A stretch of 64,000 nucleotides of DNA, taken from Sitta carolinensis. Its lineage: Eukaryota; Chordata; Aves; Passeriformes; Sittidae. Under the pieces are notes generated by a model. That model did no database searches. It saw only the letters and a program-made list of their open reading frames with translations, and was not told the origin of the DNA. This document shows, piece after piece, positions 11,633-23,390 of this stretch. The DNA is taken from contig CM063290.1 in assembly GCA_032173965.1 (NCBI GenBank), forward strand, positions 2,418,001 to 2,482,000, written 5' to 3'. The translations under genes were made by a program, and so were the position numbers. How positions within the stretch are numbered: the stretch's first letter is position 1; each line of letters starts with the position of its first letter.

Positions 11633-14022
11633 CCAGGACTTGTATTATCTTGGAAATGTTGATCATGAATGTTAGCATGAAGTGGAAATGAGAGTAGAGG
11701 CTGAGCTGAGTGTGAAATTTCTAAATGAGTAGAAAAGAGGTCTGTGAACATGAGAGGCAGCACCCAGGCACAATTCTGCTTCTCCCAGTGCAAACCCAGC
11801 CCTGACATGGCCCCACCAGGAAGCTGGAGGGGGAATATTGGTGATCTTTGGGGATTTTTATCAACCCCTGGTGATTTTAGCCAGGGAAGGGCTGTGCCAG
11901 AGCAGCAGGCAGGGATGTGATGGGCTCGCTGTGCCCGGGGGTGTCTGCCTTCCAGGTGAGCCCCTCACCCAGCTGGACCCCAGGTGTGTGTTTTCCTTGT
12001 GAATTCCAGCGATTTTGGCAAAGTTTCCCCTGCAGCTCTGAAGGCCAGACTGGAACCATTCAAGCTGTGAGATGTGAACAGGCTCAGGGTGTTTCTGAGC
12101 TGTCAGAGGGACATGTGTATTTGGAGGCCCCAAATCTGGGCATCTGCTCAGCAATATTGTCTGAGCCACCCTTGTGAGGCAGGGAAATTACTCATCCTGC
12201 ACACAGGGCCATTTATAGACCTCTGCCAGATTGGAGCCTGACAGTGTGGTGGGATGAGCAGCTCCTCAGATGCTGGCTGCAACACTGATTGTTAAAAAAA
12301 AAATAATAATAAAAAAAAAGACACTGGCAGCTTCAATTATTTGCCAAATCCAAGTCAAGTTACGTGCCTAAAGTGATTTATAGCATTAAATTAATGAAAT
12401 TGCATTTTAAACGTAGAGTCCTCACAATCAGAGATGCCAATACCCATATTTCCCATGAAACTGTGGGAGTTTTAGGGCAACAAATATTCCTAGGTGTGTG
12501 GATACAGAGCTTAAATTCTCAATCACCTCTCCTGTGCCTGTTGCAGTGGAGGCTGAATGAATTCGGGGAAAGCTGATCTCTTCCAGGGTTTGGTTTTTTT
12601 TTTTTGTTGTTGTTGTTGTTGCTGGTTTTTTTTTTTTTTTTTTTTTTTTCTCTGATGAGTTGTATTGTGGAGGAAATTGCTCTTTGATTTTTGCCCTCTT
12701 CAGCAGCTGCTCTTCTCACTGAAGAAGGGCTCGCTGAAGTGCCAACACCAGCTCAAGATCAGGTTCAAGTGCAGCGCTGCTGTTAATCAGGCTCAGCTCA
12801 TTTGCAGCCTAATCCACTGCCTATTGAAGTCCTTGCAAAAATTCTCTTTGACCTGGGCAGGCTCCCTAACGACTCAAGCCTGGGCTTCATGACTAAAACA
12901 ACTTAAAAAAAAAAAAAAATCCACAAAGGACTCGAAAACTCAGTGGAATTGCACAGCTGGCGAATCTGCTTGCATTTGCTTCCCCCAAACAAATGGGTGA
13001 TTTTCAAGAATAGTAAGGTTTAAGTGCTGCCAGTGTTTGCTGTGGCTTTGAAATTCACACAGTCAGCTGCTCACACTGGGCTTTATTTTAGAACTCCTGG
13101 AAAGGTGAGGCCTTCTTCTGCCAGCTGGAAGAGGATCTGACTTGTCTGATCAGGGGAAAAAATGATGCTGGCAGAATGAGAGGTGTTTTTATCCTGTGCA
13201 AATGGATCAGCAGAAGGTGGGGATTTTATTTTATTTTATTTTTCGTGCCTTGTTCCTTATTCCTGCTGGTGTCAGCTTTGTGTTGGCAGGCAGGGGGGCA
13301 GCTGAGGGGCTGGGAATGCAGTGCACAGGAGGAATTTTCAGAGCACAGGAGCTGAGCTGGGGCAGTGACCTGCAGGAAGATCAGCAGAGAGTCAATGATC
13401 ACACCTTACCCTCTGTGGGGCTGAGAATTCCAAGGAATTCCTCTTGGAATAATAATGTAGAAAAATTAATGTTAATTAAGCTTAGCTTCGTAACCCTAAA
13501 TGCTGCAATTTCAAGCTCATTCCTGCAAATTTTTTGTACATATAACCCAAGGATTCACCAATAAACCCTAGACTTTATTGTCACTAAACCCTGGTGGGTG
13601 AGCTTGTGCTCCTTGCCAAGGTTATGTCTGTAAATTGCTCAATATTTTAAATAAAAAACAAGTTTTTATTCAACGTGCTTGGTGAACATCACGGGAGGAT
13701 GTTTGAGATAGTGTAGCACCACCTGCTAAACTTTTAATTTTGTTTTTTTTCCAATTAACCTACATGGCTACATTTGCTTCTCCCAGGAGAGGAGGATCCA
13801 GCTGCCAAGAGCGAATATCCCTCTATTTATGGAAGTGATCTTGGACAGGAATTAATATTTATCAATGAAAGACAAATTGAGAGAGTTCAGTGTCTCTATC
13901 CCTGGTGCAGATCGGGGTGAGTGAGGAGAGTTCTGCCTGCTTGACTCGCTCTGAAATCGTTGGAGATCTGTAAATTCAGCTCTAATCTTCCTATAGGGAA
14001 ATGTTACTGTTAATAGCCAAAG
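11633..14022. other. Unique noncoding DNA
   Basis: No gene is recognised. It contains A-rich microrepeats at 12293-12320, a T/TTG tract at 12590-12649 and a short TTTTA run near 13225. The segment at 12690-12900 is CpG-poor single-copy sequence that could be a conserved element. That is only an impression. Confidence 0.4.
12590..12649. repeat. T-rich simple repeat with TTG units
   Basis: A T run is followed by about six TTG units, a short break and a second T run of about 24. This is plain low-complexity DNA. Confidence 0.9.
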
Positions 14023-14096
14023 CCTATTAAAAAGGGATTTCACATCTTTGGAATTTATTATCGAATCTCAAAGATGTGAAACCCATTTTTAATAGG
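14023..14096. other. Strong inverted repeat (hairpin), 28-bp arms
   Basis: The left arm is 14023-14050 (starts CCTATTAAAAAGGG, ends CATCTTTG). The right arm is 14069-14096 (starts CAAAGATGTG, ends TTTTTAATAGG). They are complementary at 26 of 28 positions around an 18-nt loop. The 74-nt size is that of a microRNA precursor hairpin. It could equally be a remnant of a small palindromic transposon or a chance structure. No microRNA family is recognised, and no transcription signal is visible. Confidence 0.7.
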
Positions 14097-14884
14097 TTTT
14101 GAACTTTATAGGCTCTCTGTAAGGAAATAATATTGTGATGTGGCTTAAAGCCTGCGAAGTACATTTTCTTCCCCTTTTCTAACAGCTGTTTTAAAGTGGT
14201 GATTTACCAGTTGTTTAAGGAGGTTTTTTGTGTTCTCCCTCTCTCCCCCCCACCCCGAGCGAACAGATTTTTATATAACAAAAATTTCATAAGCACTTGG
14301 GATCATGGAAATCACCTAATTCATTGGAGAGATCTGCTATTTCCATAAAAATCCCTTTTTTCTCCCCTCTCCCTGCCAGTCCCATGAGCGTTCACTGGCA
14401 CTGGCGTTTTCCTTACTGTGCCTTCATCATAAATTCTGTAATATCAGTAATGTACTTCCAGATACAGTAAATATACTTATTATAGCAACTGCAACCATGC
14501 TTCATCCAGCTCCAGTAATTAGCCATGCTAATTACAGTTGGGATGTGGGCTGGGAGATGGCGTGCTACTTTAAAACCAGAGAAATTAAACCAGAGCTGGC
14601 TGATAGAACTATTATGTTCTTTTGGGGCCTGCAGATCTTAGTGAGGCATTAGCTAATTAAAAACACGGGGATAATAACTGAATAAACTATTAAAGCTAAA
14701 GGTTACTTTCACACATGAGTGGTAGGTGTCAAAATTAGGGTTTTATTCCCCTTATTTGTGGCCCTTGTGGAATATAGATTGAAAAATACTGAGCACAAAA
14801 ACCCCCTTGGTTTTATAGAGGCAGAAATTTGTGATGGTAAGAGGATTTTGAAAAGGTTTTTCCTGTGTGGTCAGTTTACAGCTT
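14097..14884. other. AT-rich unique DNA, conserved-element style
   Basis: No gene is recognised. The part at 14440-14720 has several TAATTA/ATTA cores (for example ccagtaattagccatgctaa), evenly mixed bases and no repeats, which is the style of a vertebrate developmental enhancer. That reading is inference, since no alignment was possible. Confidence 0.35.
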
Positions 14885-15081
14885 TGGTTGCCCAGAGGGG
14901 CTGGAGAGGGATTTTGGACAAGGCTTGGAGTGGCAGGACACAGGGAATGGCTTCAAACTGGCAGAGAGGACGTTTGGATGGGATATTGGGAAGGAATTCC
15001 TGGCTGGGAGGGACTGGGCTGGAATTCCCCGAGCAGCTGTGGTTGCTCTGGATCCCTGGCAGTGTCCAAGGCCAGCCTTGT
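14885..15081 (+). mobile_element. CR1 LINE 3' fragment abutting a minisatellite
   Basis: Sense-strand CR1 wording appears: ttgcccagaggggctggaga, gacaaggcttggagtggcag, gggaaggaattcctggctgg, 'gagcagctgtggttgctctg', and 'ggatccctggcagtgtccaa' with 'ggccagcct'. The match stops abruptly at the first unit of the 40-bp array, so the normal CR1 3' tail is missing. Confidence 0.85.
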
Positions 15082-15896
15082 GTTCCCTCCTGAGCAATTC
15101 CCTGAGGGGTTTTTGGGTTGTGATCCGCCCTGGGCAATTCCCTGAGGGGTTTCTGGGTTGTGATCCCCCCTGGGCAATTCCCTGAGGGGTTTCTGGGTTG
15201 TGATCCCCCCTGGGCAATTCCCTGAGGGGTTTCTGGGTTGTGATCCCCCCTGGGCAATTCCCTGAGGGGTTTCTGGGTTGTGATCCCCCCTGGGCAATTC
15301 CCTGAGGGGTTTTTGGGATTGTGATCCTCCCATAGTAATCCCCTGAGGGGTTTCTGGGGTCATGATCCCCCCATAGCAATTCCTTGAGGGGGTTTTGGGT
15401 TGTGATCCCCCCTGGGCAATTCCCTGAGGGGTTTTTGGGGTTGTGATCCCCCTTGAGCAATTCCCTGAGGGGTTTTGGGGTTGTGATCCCCCCTGAGCAA
15501 TTCCCTGAGGGGTTTTTGGGTTGTGCTCCCCCCATAGCAATTCCCTGAGGGGTTTTTTGGGGTTGTGATCCCCCCTGAGCAATTCCCTGAGGGGTTTTTT
15601 TGGTCGTGTTCCCCCCATAGCAATTCCCTGAGGGTTTATTTGGGGTTGTGATCCCCCTGAGCAATTCCCTGAGGGGTTTTTGGGGTCGTGATCCCCCTGA
15701 GCAATTCCCTGAGGGGTTTTTGGGTTCGTGTTCCCTCCATAGCAATTCCCTGAGGGGTTTTTGGGGTTGTGCTCCCCCCATAGCAATTCCCTGAGGGGTT
15801 TCTGGGGTCATGATCCCCCCTGAGCAATTCCCTGAGGGGTTTTTGGGGTCGTGATCCCCCTGAGCAATTCCCTGAGGGGTTTTTGGGGTCGTGCTG
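15082..15896. repeat. 40-bp minisatellite, about 20 copies
   Basis: The unit runs TGATCCCCCCTGGGCAATTC followed by CCTGAGGGGTTTCTGGGTTG, exactly 40 bp in the left part. Right-hand units vary by 1-4 bp, mostly in the G, T and C runs. GAGCAATTCCCTGAGG is nearly constant. Units at 15660-15900 often carry CpG (GGTCGTG), while units further left mostly have GGTTGTG. The frames read through it (up to 352 codons) are by-products of the repeat. Confidence 0.95.
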
Positions 15897-16273
15897 CTCT
15901 GCAGAGCTCTCTCCTTAGCCCTCCTGCATCCCAAATCACTTATCCCCCATTACTCAGTAAGCCCTTCCTCAGCAGCAGCAGCAAGTGAAGAAATCCAGGT
16001 CCTTGCAGGGGATTTTGAAAGCCCCGGTGACACTGACTCTTCCCAGAGGGTGGGGATGTGGAAGCTGCAGTGTTTGACATCCCATGGCAGAAGAGAATTC
16101 TTGTAAGAACACCCTTTGCAAGAAAACGCATCACTGCTGGGGCAGTCCCTCTCATATTCAGTTCAAAAGCATCAGCTTTAGCAGACAAAGTGCAACAGAG
16201 ATTTATTCCCCACTGTCACCATGAAGGTGTTTAAGGAAGAAAGAGGTCTGTGTTTCATGGGAAGGAGCATGGG
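15897..16273. other. Unique noncoding DNA
   Basis: Single-copy sequence between the 40-bp array and the next CR1. No feature is recognised apart from a short AGC run near 15971. Confidence 0.4.
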
Positions 16274-16397
16274 CTCCCCATCCCTGGAGTGTCCCAGGCC
16301 AGGCTGGAGGGGCTGGGAGCCCCTGGGACAGGGGGAGGTGTCCCTGCCATGGCATGGGTGGGCTGGGATGAGCTTTAACCTCCCCCACCATCCTGGG
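16274..16397 (+). mobile_element. CR1 LINE 3' fragment
   Basis: 'tccctggagtgtcccaggcc', 'aggctggaggggctgggagc', 'gaggtgtccctgccatggca' and 'gctgggatgagctttaacct' follow the sense-strand CR1 3' end in order. It is divergent and lacks a clear octamer tail. Confidence 0.75.
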
Positions 16398-19300
16398 GTT
16401 CTGCTTTCTGGCCTGATGGATGGGAGGCTCTGCCCCTGTGCAATGAGGAGGCAGCAGCCAAACCCCAACCCTGAGAGCCCTGAGTTGTTGGAGCAAGCTC
16501 AGGATCATCTGTTCCAGGTTTGAGGAATCTCAGGGCTCTGTGACTCAGGCAGGTTTGAGGCTCTTTCAAATGAACATCGCTCTCCTGCTGATTTATCTGC
16601 GCAAGATCCACGACTTTATTGTTCGCACTGGGGGAAAAAATCTGCTCCTACAATCTGGATGCTAAAATCCTCCTGCCTATTTCCAATGCTAATGCTTCAG
16701 TTCTTGCCTGAAATTTTCCTGGGGAATAAATTTCCAAGGGAGCACAATGAGGCTGAGTGAGTAGGAGGGGCAGAGTGAAGGCTGTGCAGGTGGGGGAGTT
16801 ATTCAGTCACCAAATTGTCTCTCACGTCTTGAAGATTCTTCCACCTTTCTTCTAAAGGACAAGGATATCCTCAAGAAAATTAGAAGGGACTTTGCTTTTG
16901 GAAGGGGAAGGTAACAATTCAAAGTATTAAGGTGAGGAAAAGAGATGAGGGTGGAAGTATCTGGGGATCTCTTACGAAAAAGTCTCTTCAAAAACTTCCT
17001 CCTGCATCGTTCCAGTGAATATTCTCCTTAGAAAACACACACTGCAGATTATTTTATTTAAAATAGCATAATTAACAGTCAGAGAGATGCTGCATCCCCA
17101 TTGCCAAAAAGCGTTTTGTTTAATTAACAGTTTCTAATGACCTGTTGATGTTGTTGGAGGTCACGTTGCTAATTCCACCTCACAGGCAGGAGCTGCAGCT
17201 CCCCATTAATCAGCTTTGCAAGGTTTCACCATGGAAGGTTTAATTTTCTCTGACAATAATTATTTTCTGATAGAATTGGGAAACTGGCAGGAGATCAGAG
17301 TTGTTCTTTGAATGCTTTACAGGGAGGTTGGGAAGTGAACAGGGAGAGCCAAAGCAGCTTCAGCCATCTCACAAGTGGACACAGCAGGACATTTCAATTT
17401 CCCATCCTTCCCAAAAAATGCATGGAAAAAGGTTTTTTGCAAGCCTGGTATAATATTCAGGAAACTGGCAACTCATGCCTGGAGGAAAAGCATTTCCATA
17501 ATGAGATATCACAGAAAGAACATGAATTTCTGTTGTCTTAATGATGATTTCTGGGGTTAGATATTAGACATTTTTCAAGTCTTGTTTATAAAGGAACACT
17601 ACAAGGAAGAATATTAATGCTTGATGAGATTAATACACCAATTCTGGTAAAAGAAGGGGTGAAATTCCTGTGGGAAAGGATCTGAAGGGCTTGAATGGAG
17701 TGGTGTGGTTTGGAAAAGTTTTAGTCAGGAGGAATTGCTGGAGAAGCAGAAGTTTAGGGTGGGTTTGGGTTGTTCCAGCCAAATCTTGAAAATAAAAATC
17801 TCTTTGTGGGGGCTTCTGCCTGCAGGTCAGCCAGGATCTCATGAGAAAGTGGGAACATGAACAAAAAATGATTAAAAGAAAAAAAAGCATAAAAATTGAT
17901 AATAAATTCTAACAGAGCTGCAGAAATGGGGCAGTGTTTTTGCTGAGCTCCAAGCTGGCTGCTCTATTTTCCTTTCCCTCCTTGTTTTTTGTTGGTTTGA
18001 GGAGATAAGAAAGCAAAGACTGTTTGAGGAGAAGGGTTTTGCTGTTTGAAGAAGAGAAACAGTGTAAGAATACAGATCTGAAGTGCAGCTCTCCTCCCAC
18101 TCTGTTTGAATTGGAGTTTTGTCTTGGGTTTCTACAAGGAGCTGGGGATTTTTTAGTAATTCCCTGTTATTGTCCTTCTCGTGTTTAGCAAATGGATGTT
18201 AAGAAAAGCAAAAAGCTGAAATAAATGAGAAATTTCAACTTAGGGTTAGAGCCACAAAGATTCAATTAGCCTGTGACTCTGAGGCAAGCTCATCATCTTG
18301 TTTTAAATTAGTTTTTGTTTAAGAAAGAGACTAAAATTAGCAAAAAAATTAAAGTATGTTGGTGGCCGACTCAGCATTATGAAGCAGAAACTTTTTTGGT
18401 GTCATCTGAGGGGTTCTTTACAGACAAATCCCTTCAGTGAAGTGAATTAATTCTGTTCCAGGTCTTCTGCTGCCCATCCTTCAGAAGGATGGGGTGGATA
18501 TCAGCTGGCAAATGGAGAATTCTGGAATTGATCCCTTCATTTTAGTTAGAAGATGCTAAATGATGAGACAGTGCTGCTCTTAAAACCAAAATTCCACCAA
18601 ACAAAAGGAAACCCCAACCCACAGCACAGAGGGTTTTGCTTGAGGTGGTGAAGGAATATTTTATTTGCCATTTAGGAATCTAAGAATCTTTAGGATCAAA
18701 GTCAACTTGCAGCAAGTGCAGGTGATAATTTAGACAAAAAAAAAAAAACAAAACCAACAAACAGAGCCACTCAAAAATCCTTCCAGGGCTTTTCTCCCCT
18801 CCTGGCTTCTGTTTGTTTTTGTGCAGCTGAGAGGTTTTGTGGCTGTTTTAATTCAAGCCCCTCATCCAGGTACAGGAGAGGAGTGGAAATCTGGCAGGGG
18901 TGGAGAAGAGCTGGGAGGCCAGATGGCAGGAAACATAAAACTCCAGCAAACAAGTGAAGAGAGAGCTTAAAAGAGATTATGTCTGATGTCCGTAAACAAA
19001 TTGGCAGAGGAAAGAGTCAGACCTTTAAAAACAGAGTGGTGTTCCTTCAGGGAAGGTGGGCATTGCTTAAAACCCCTCACTTTCTGCCTTTTTAAAGGTG
19101 AGCATCAAAAGGCATCATAAATCTGTATTTGGATAGCAGTAGGTGAAACAGAACTGAGATCATGATGGGAAAGGGCATCCAAGATAAAAAGAGCACAGAA
19201 ATTTGGAAATATTGGTGAGAATTGATCGTGTTTTGGTGGAGGCAGTGGGTTTAAGGGAAGATGAGGGTCTGCAGTCAGCAGGTGAGGGAGGAGCACCTTC

Positions 19301-21002
19301 AGGGTGTTCCAAGGACACCACACTTCCCATCCTGAGGTCTGAGCTGGGAAGGCTCCAGCAGCAAGAGGCTGAGAGGAGGATTCTCTGCCCAGCTGTGAAA
19401 CCCTGAACATCCAGCAGTGTGTTCAGAACTGGAGCCAAGCCCTTTTAAAATAACCCCCAGCAACTGCCAGGTGCCGAGTTCTTCACCTGAATGCCACAAA
19501 ATTATCCCAGGATGGAGGAATCACCACGAGGCTGATAATTAGGGGAAGGAGTGGAGCTTCCTGGTTAGATAAATAATTAGTTTAGGGTAAAAGACAGGGG
19601 GGAAGTGGATCATGATGGAAGAAGTAAAGTTGTTCTGGGAGCAATTGTCTGATAGAAGAACAGTGTCTGGAATTTGGGAGGGAATTTTATTGCTTCTAAA
19701 ACACTGTTGGACTGAGAAGTGGACAGAAGACTGGATTGCAAATGTCAGGGGAGTGGGAGGTGGGAACAAGGGAAGGGAATGAGCAGTAATTTCATTGCTT
19801 ACTTTAATTTTACTGCCAGGAAATGTTTAAGAGACACCTGGAGCTCTGGAGCCTCAGGGAAAAAATAAAGTCCTTTGGGATCGTGCTGGAGTGGGGGAGC
19901 AAGGAGAGAGGAGGGAAAACCCAAAAGCTTTTTCTTAGTATTTACAGGCTGTAGTTGCCATGGGTTAGACCATGTGCAGAGCTCTTTTACTGTGGATATG
20001 CACCACAATTTGCAGTGTTCACCTTATCTCATCTTGTTATATCAAAATAATTTGGTTCTCTGGGTGCTGAGGGTCTGGAGGGAAATCATCCCTTTGCAGA
20101 CACTCTGGATTTTACTTCTCCTCAAGTTTCCTTGTGGAGGTGGCCCTGTCTTTCTGCAGATATTTTATGGTGCTGAGCCCGTTCTTATCTCCTGACAAAG
20201 GAAACGGATTTTGGGGAAAACGAGCTGGGAATGGGCCATGGGATGGAAAGGTTGGTTTTGTCTGTGGATGGGAGAAGATGAGTTGGGGGAAGCTGAGGAA
20301 GGAACTGGCACCCCAGCAGGTTTTGATTTCATCAACGCAAAGGCACCTTGCTCTTTTGTGTATTCCTGCTTTTTATTATGGATTCCTTGGAACACAGAAG
20401 GAGTTCCACGGGGATTTGTTCTGTTAATGCAGGGGGTGGCTGAGAAATGCTGGATCAGGAGCTGTAGAACCCCAGTGCAGCCTCTCCACTGGAACCCCAG
20501 GGGTTTGTTCAGACCTGGGAATTTGTCATAAGAGGAAAGACGAGGAAATGTTAAGCTGTGAGCAAGCCAGAAAAGAAAAAAGAGCAAAATGATGCTGCTT
20601 TAAAAGCCAAACCAAACAAGCAGGTGGGATTTGTTCTGCAGGTTTTGCAGCCAGGTGGAATATGATGGCTCTGACAAAAACAAAACAAAACAAAAAACCA
20701 AACAACCCAGTCCAAGCTGCTGCTGTGGAAAATCAGTCCTAATAAAACATTGAACTGACAAGTGGGGGGGAAAAAAAGTGTCAGCAACTGGTAAAAATGT
20801 GAATGTTCCTGTAGAATTTAAGGGATGCTGGTGTTAAATACAAACGCTGGGCTGATCATTAAGTGCAGAATATAACACTGACTGTGATTTTACTCGTCAG
20901 AATTGGGATGTGACACATTCAAATGGAGTGATAAAAAAATCGTTCTTTTTTCCAAGGCAACATCTCCACTTCCCAAAAATAGCTTGAAACAGACCCGATA
21001 TG
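16398..21002. other. Long unique noncoding stretch
   Basis: About 4.6 kb with no identifiable repeat family or exon. The AT-rich interval at 17030-17280 contains repeated TTAATTAA/ATTA cores and looks like a possible conserved noncoding element. Short A-rich runs occur near 18740 and 20680. Confidence 0.4.
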
Positions 21003-21198
21003 CCAGGTGCAGTTCCTGCTGTAAAATTTGCCAGGTGTAATTCCTGGTGCAGAATTTTCCAGGTGTAATTCCTGGTGGAAAATTTTCCAGGTGTAATTCC
21101 TGGTGGAAAATTTTCCAGGTGTAATTCCTGGTGTAAAATTTGCCCGGTGTAATTCCTGCTGGAAAATTTGCCAGGTGTAATTCCTGGTGGAAAACGTG
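21003..21198. repeat. 28-bp tandem repeat, 7 copies
   Basis: The unit starts CCAGGTGTAATTCCTGGTGG and ends AAAATTTT or AAAATTTG. It starts at 21003, 21031, 21059, 21087, 21115, 21143 and 21171. Each unit contains a CCAGG...CCTGG inverted pair, so a single unit can fold. The last unit decays into AAAACGTG. Confidence 0.95.
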
Positions 21199-21975
21199 GG
21201 AGTCGATAATGCAGCAAGAAGGAGGTGCAGGATTTAATATTGCAAATATTAGGCAGGATTTAAAAATGATAGAAGGATTATGTAAGGTGGAAGCAGCAAA
21301 TTCAACTTCTTGGGGAGGGATCAGAAGGCAGGGGTTAAACCCTGGTGGATTTTAGGAAGTGAAAAGAGTGAAACAATCCAAACTGCCCGAGTGTTTAGTT
21401 TGGAGTTTGGATCAATGTATTACTGGAACGAGGAAAGTTGTGTGTGTACATGAATTGGCTTGCTGAGGTCCCACAAAATATAATTTTTGGGAGGCAGCAG
21501 ACCGTAAAATTGGAAAATTGATGTTGCAACTTTGTTCAGAGAACGTGAGGTTGTGCGGGGAAATTCGGTGTTTCTGTGGGGCTGGTCTGGAACAGAGAGC
21601 TCAGGAGCTGCACTTCTGTTATTGGGAGAAAAATCAGAACTCCTTGGGCCAAATCGGGGGAAAAGGATGTGCTCATCCCTGATGATCCCAGGATTCCCGT
21701 GGGGAATCATCTGCTTCAGCTGCCAGGCTAATCAGGAGGAATTCAGCTCCACAATAATGTGAATAAAAGGCAGGGGTGCTGATGTTTGCATTGCCTGAAA
21801 TTCCCACTAGGTCTCGTGATGCTGGGTGGGTTCTCTTAATAAGATTTAACTTAATAAGGAACTTATTAAGTTAAATTAGTAATAAGGAATAATTATTAAT
21901 AAGGAATTAATAATTATTAATAAGGAATAATTGGGGATATTAGGGGGGAAAAATCTTCCCTGTGAGGGTGAAATA
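21199..21975. other. Unique noncoding DNA ending in an AT-rich repeat
   Basis: No gene is recognised. At 21835-21935 the bases become almost only A, T and AAGG, with repeated AATAAGGAA and ATTATTAA words. This part contains the palindrome at 21844-21876. Confidence 0.4.
21844..21876. repeat. Perfect palindrome, 15-bp arms
   Basis: ATTTAACTTAATAAG (21844-21858), GAA loop, then CTTATTAAGTTAAAT (21862-21876). The arms match without error. It sits at the start of an AATAAGG-type microrepeat, so it may be a by-product of repeat turnover. Confidence 0.85.
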
Positions 21976-22120
21976 GAATTCCCAGAGCAGCTGTGGCTGC
22001 TCCTGGATCCCTGGAAGTGCTCAAGGCTGGGTTGGATGGGGTTTGGAGCATCCAGGGAGGTTGAAATTAAATTATCTTTAATATCCCTTCCACCCCAGGC
22101 CTTTCCATGATTCTATGAAT
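21976..22120 (+). mobile_element. CR1 LINE 3' end with tail
   Basis: 'gaattcccagagcagctgtg', 'gctgctcctggatccctgga', 'gtgctcaaggctgggttgga' and 'atcccttccaccccaggcct', then 'tccatgattctatgaat'. The ATTCTATGA tail is the typical avian CR1 3' terminus, so this copy keeps its true 3' end. Confidence 0.9.
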
Positions 22121-22979
22121 TAATTGTAATCATTAAATTAAAATGTGACCCTGAAATACGAGGAGTTTTGTCCCTCTGACACTGCTGTTTTGAAATTCGC
22201 TGCATTTTGAATTCTTCTCTGTCCAGTGCTCCCAAAAATGAAGGGAGGGTATGTGAGTGCATTCCTGGGCTGGAGAAATGGGCTAATTTCCCTCAGTGAG
22301 AAAAAGAATGTAGATAGGAGATTTTCCAGGGGAGGATTTGACTCCAGGTATTCCAGGGTGAGAGCTTAACTCTTAGATTAATGGAGAAAATACACAAACT
22401 AGGCTCAACCCAGGAAAAAAAAAATAAAAAAGGCTTTTAAAGACATTTCTTGGAATTTCATCAGCTAGCAGCAGATATTTAAGAATCACTGGACTAGTTT
22501 TTCTTAATTGTGATATATACAAGAGGAAAAAAGTAAGAGATAAAAAAAAAAAAGAAATCCCCAAGTTGGATCATGTCTTGTTAACCTAATGCTTTATTAG
22601 AGACAGATTACAGGAAGTTCATTTGTTTAAAATGCAGTTATTAAATTTGACTCCATGTCATGAAAAATAGATTATTAGCTCTGCCTTAAAGCAGCTTGAA
22701 ATAAATGGATTAATCTTGTCACTTCTTCCTCCCCCTCTCATTGTAATGATTTAATGTGTCTGTGAATATCTTGTATTTATTTTAAATAATTTGATAGGAT
22801 GTAGCAGTCAGCTGCTCTTTCTGTGTTTTCAAGCTTCCTTTTAATTTCCAAGGTGCATCCCTGGCTTTCTTCTCTCTCCAGTTTAAGAGGTTGGGAAATG
22901 TCTGTGCTCGCTGAGACTCCTGGGGAGGTCACTTTGCATAGAAAAATGGGCTTTAATTGATGCCTTAGGATTTCAGCTT
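22121..22979. other. Unique AT-rich DNA, conserved-element style
   Basis: No gene is recognised. The 22570-22860 part is AT-rich single-copy sequence (for example tgtaatgatttaatgtgtct), in the style of a conserved noncoding element. A runs occur at 22416 and 22542. Confidence 0.35.
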
Positions 22980-23390
22980 TGATATTCCCCTCTATTTGTA
23001 CCCCTGCAGTTCCTCAGTGTGTGACTCCAAACTCCACATTCAGTGTCAGCTGCTGCTTTCCCATTCTGGGCAGACACAACAATTCCTCTGCAGCCTGGGC
23101 AGCAAGGACACCTCCCTGCCTCAGGGCCAGAGACGGGAACAAAAGTGAGAGGGGGAAAACTTGGGGTGAATGACTTCATTACATGGAGCTGGAATTGGAG
23201 AATTAACCCCAGCATGCAAATGGAGCAAACTTATCAAAGTGTGAAAGCCCAGGGTCCATGGTGGGTGCAGCCCCGGGGGGCTTTGTCTGCCCTGAGTGCA
23301 CCTGAGGGTCTCCAATAAATAAAACTGCTTTGGATTCCCTTAACTCTGCCTGGCCTCTGCTTTTAGGCAGCCCCAAAATTCCCACAATGA
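22980..23390 (-). mobile_element. Old, divergent LTR, same family as 9842-10301
   Basis: In order it matches the LTR at 45103: 'ttcagtgtcagctgctgctt', then 'cagacacaacaattcctctg', 'cagcctgggcagcaaggaca', 'gggaacaaaagtgaga', 'atggagctggaattggag' and 'caaacttatcaaagtgtgaa'. It then has a canonical AATAAATAAA signal near 23316. In this copy the element reads left to right on the + strand text in the same sense as 45103, which is opposite to the copies at 9842, 36001 and 40934. The strand label is relative. The ends are uncertain because of divergence. Confidence 0.6.

Noticed and set aside
15082..15896. CRISPR-like regular array
   Set aside because: The units abut without unique spacers, and the surroundings are vertebrate. 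It is a minisatellite.
14876..15934. Frames of 352 and 277 codons on the - strand
   Set aside because: The period is 40 bp, not a multiple of three, and the frames read the minisatellite in all three phases. This is a repeat by-product.
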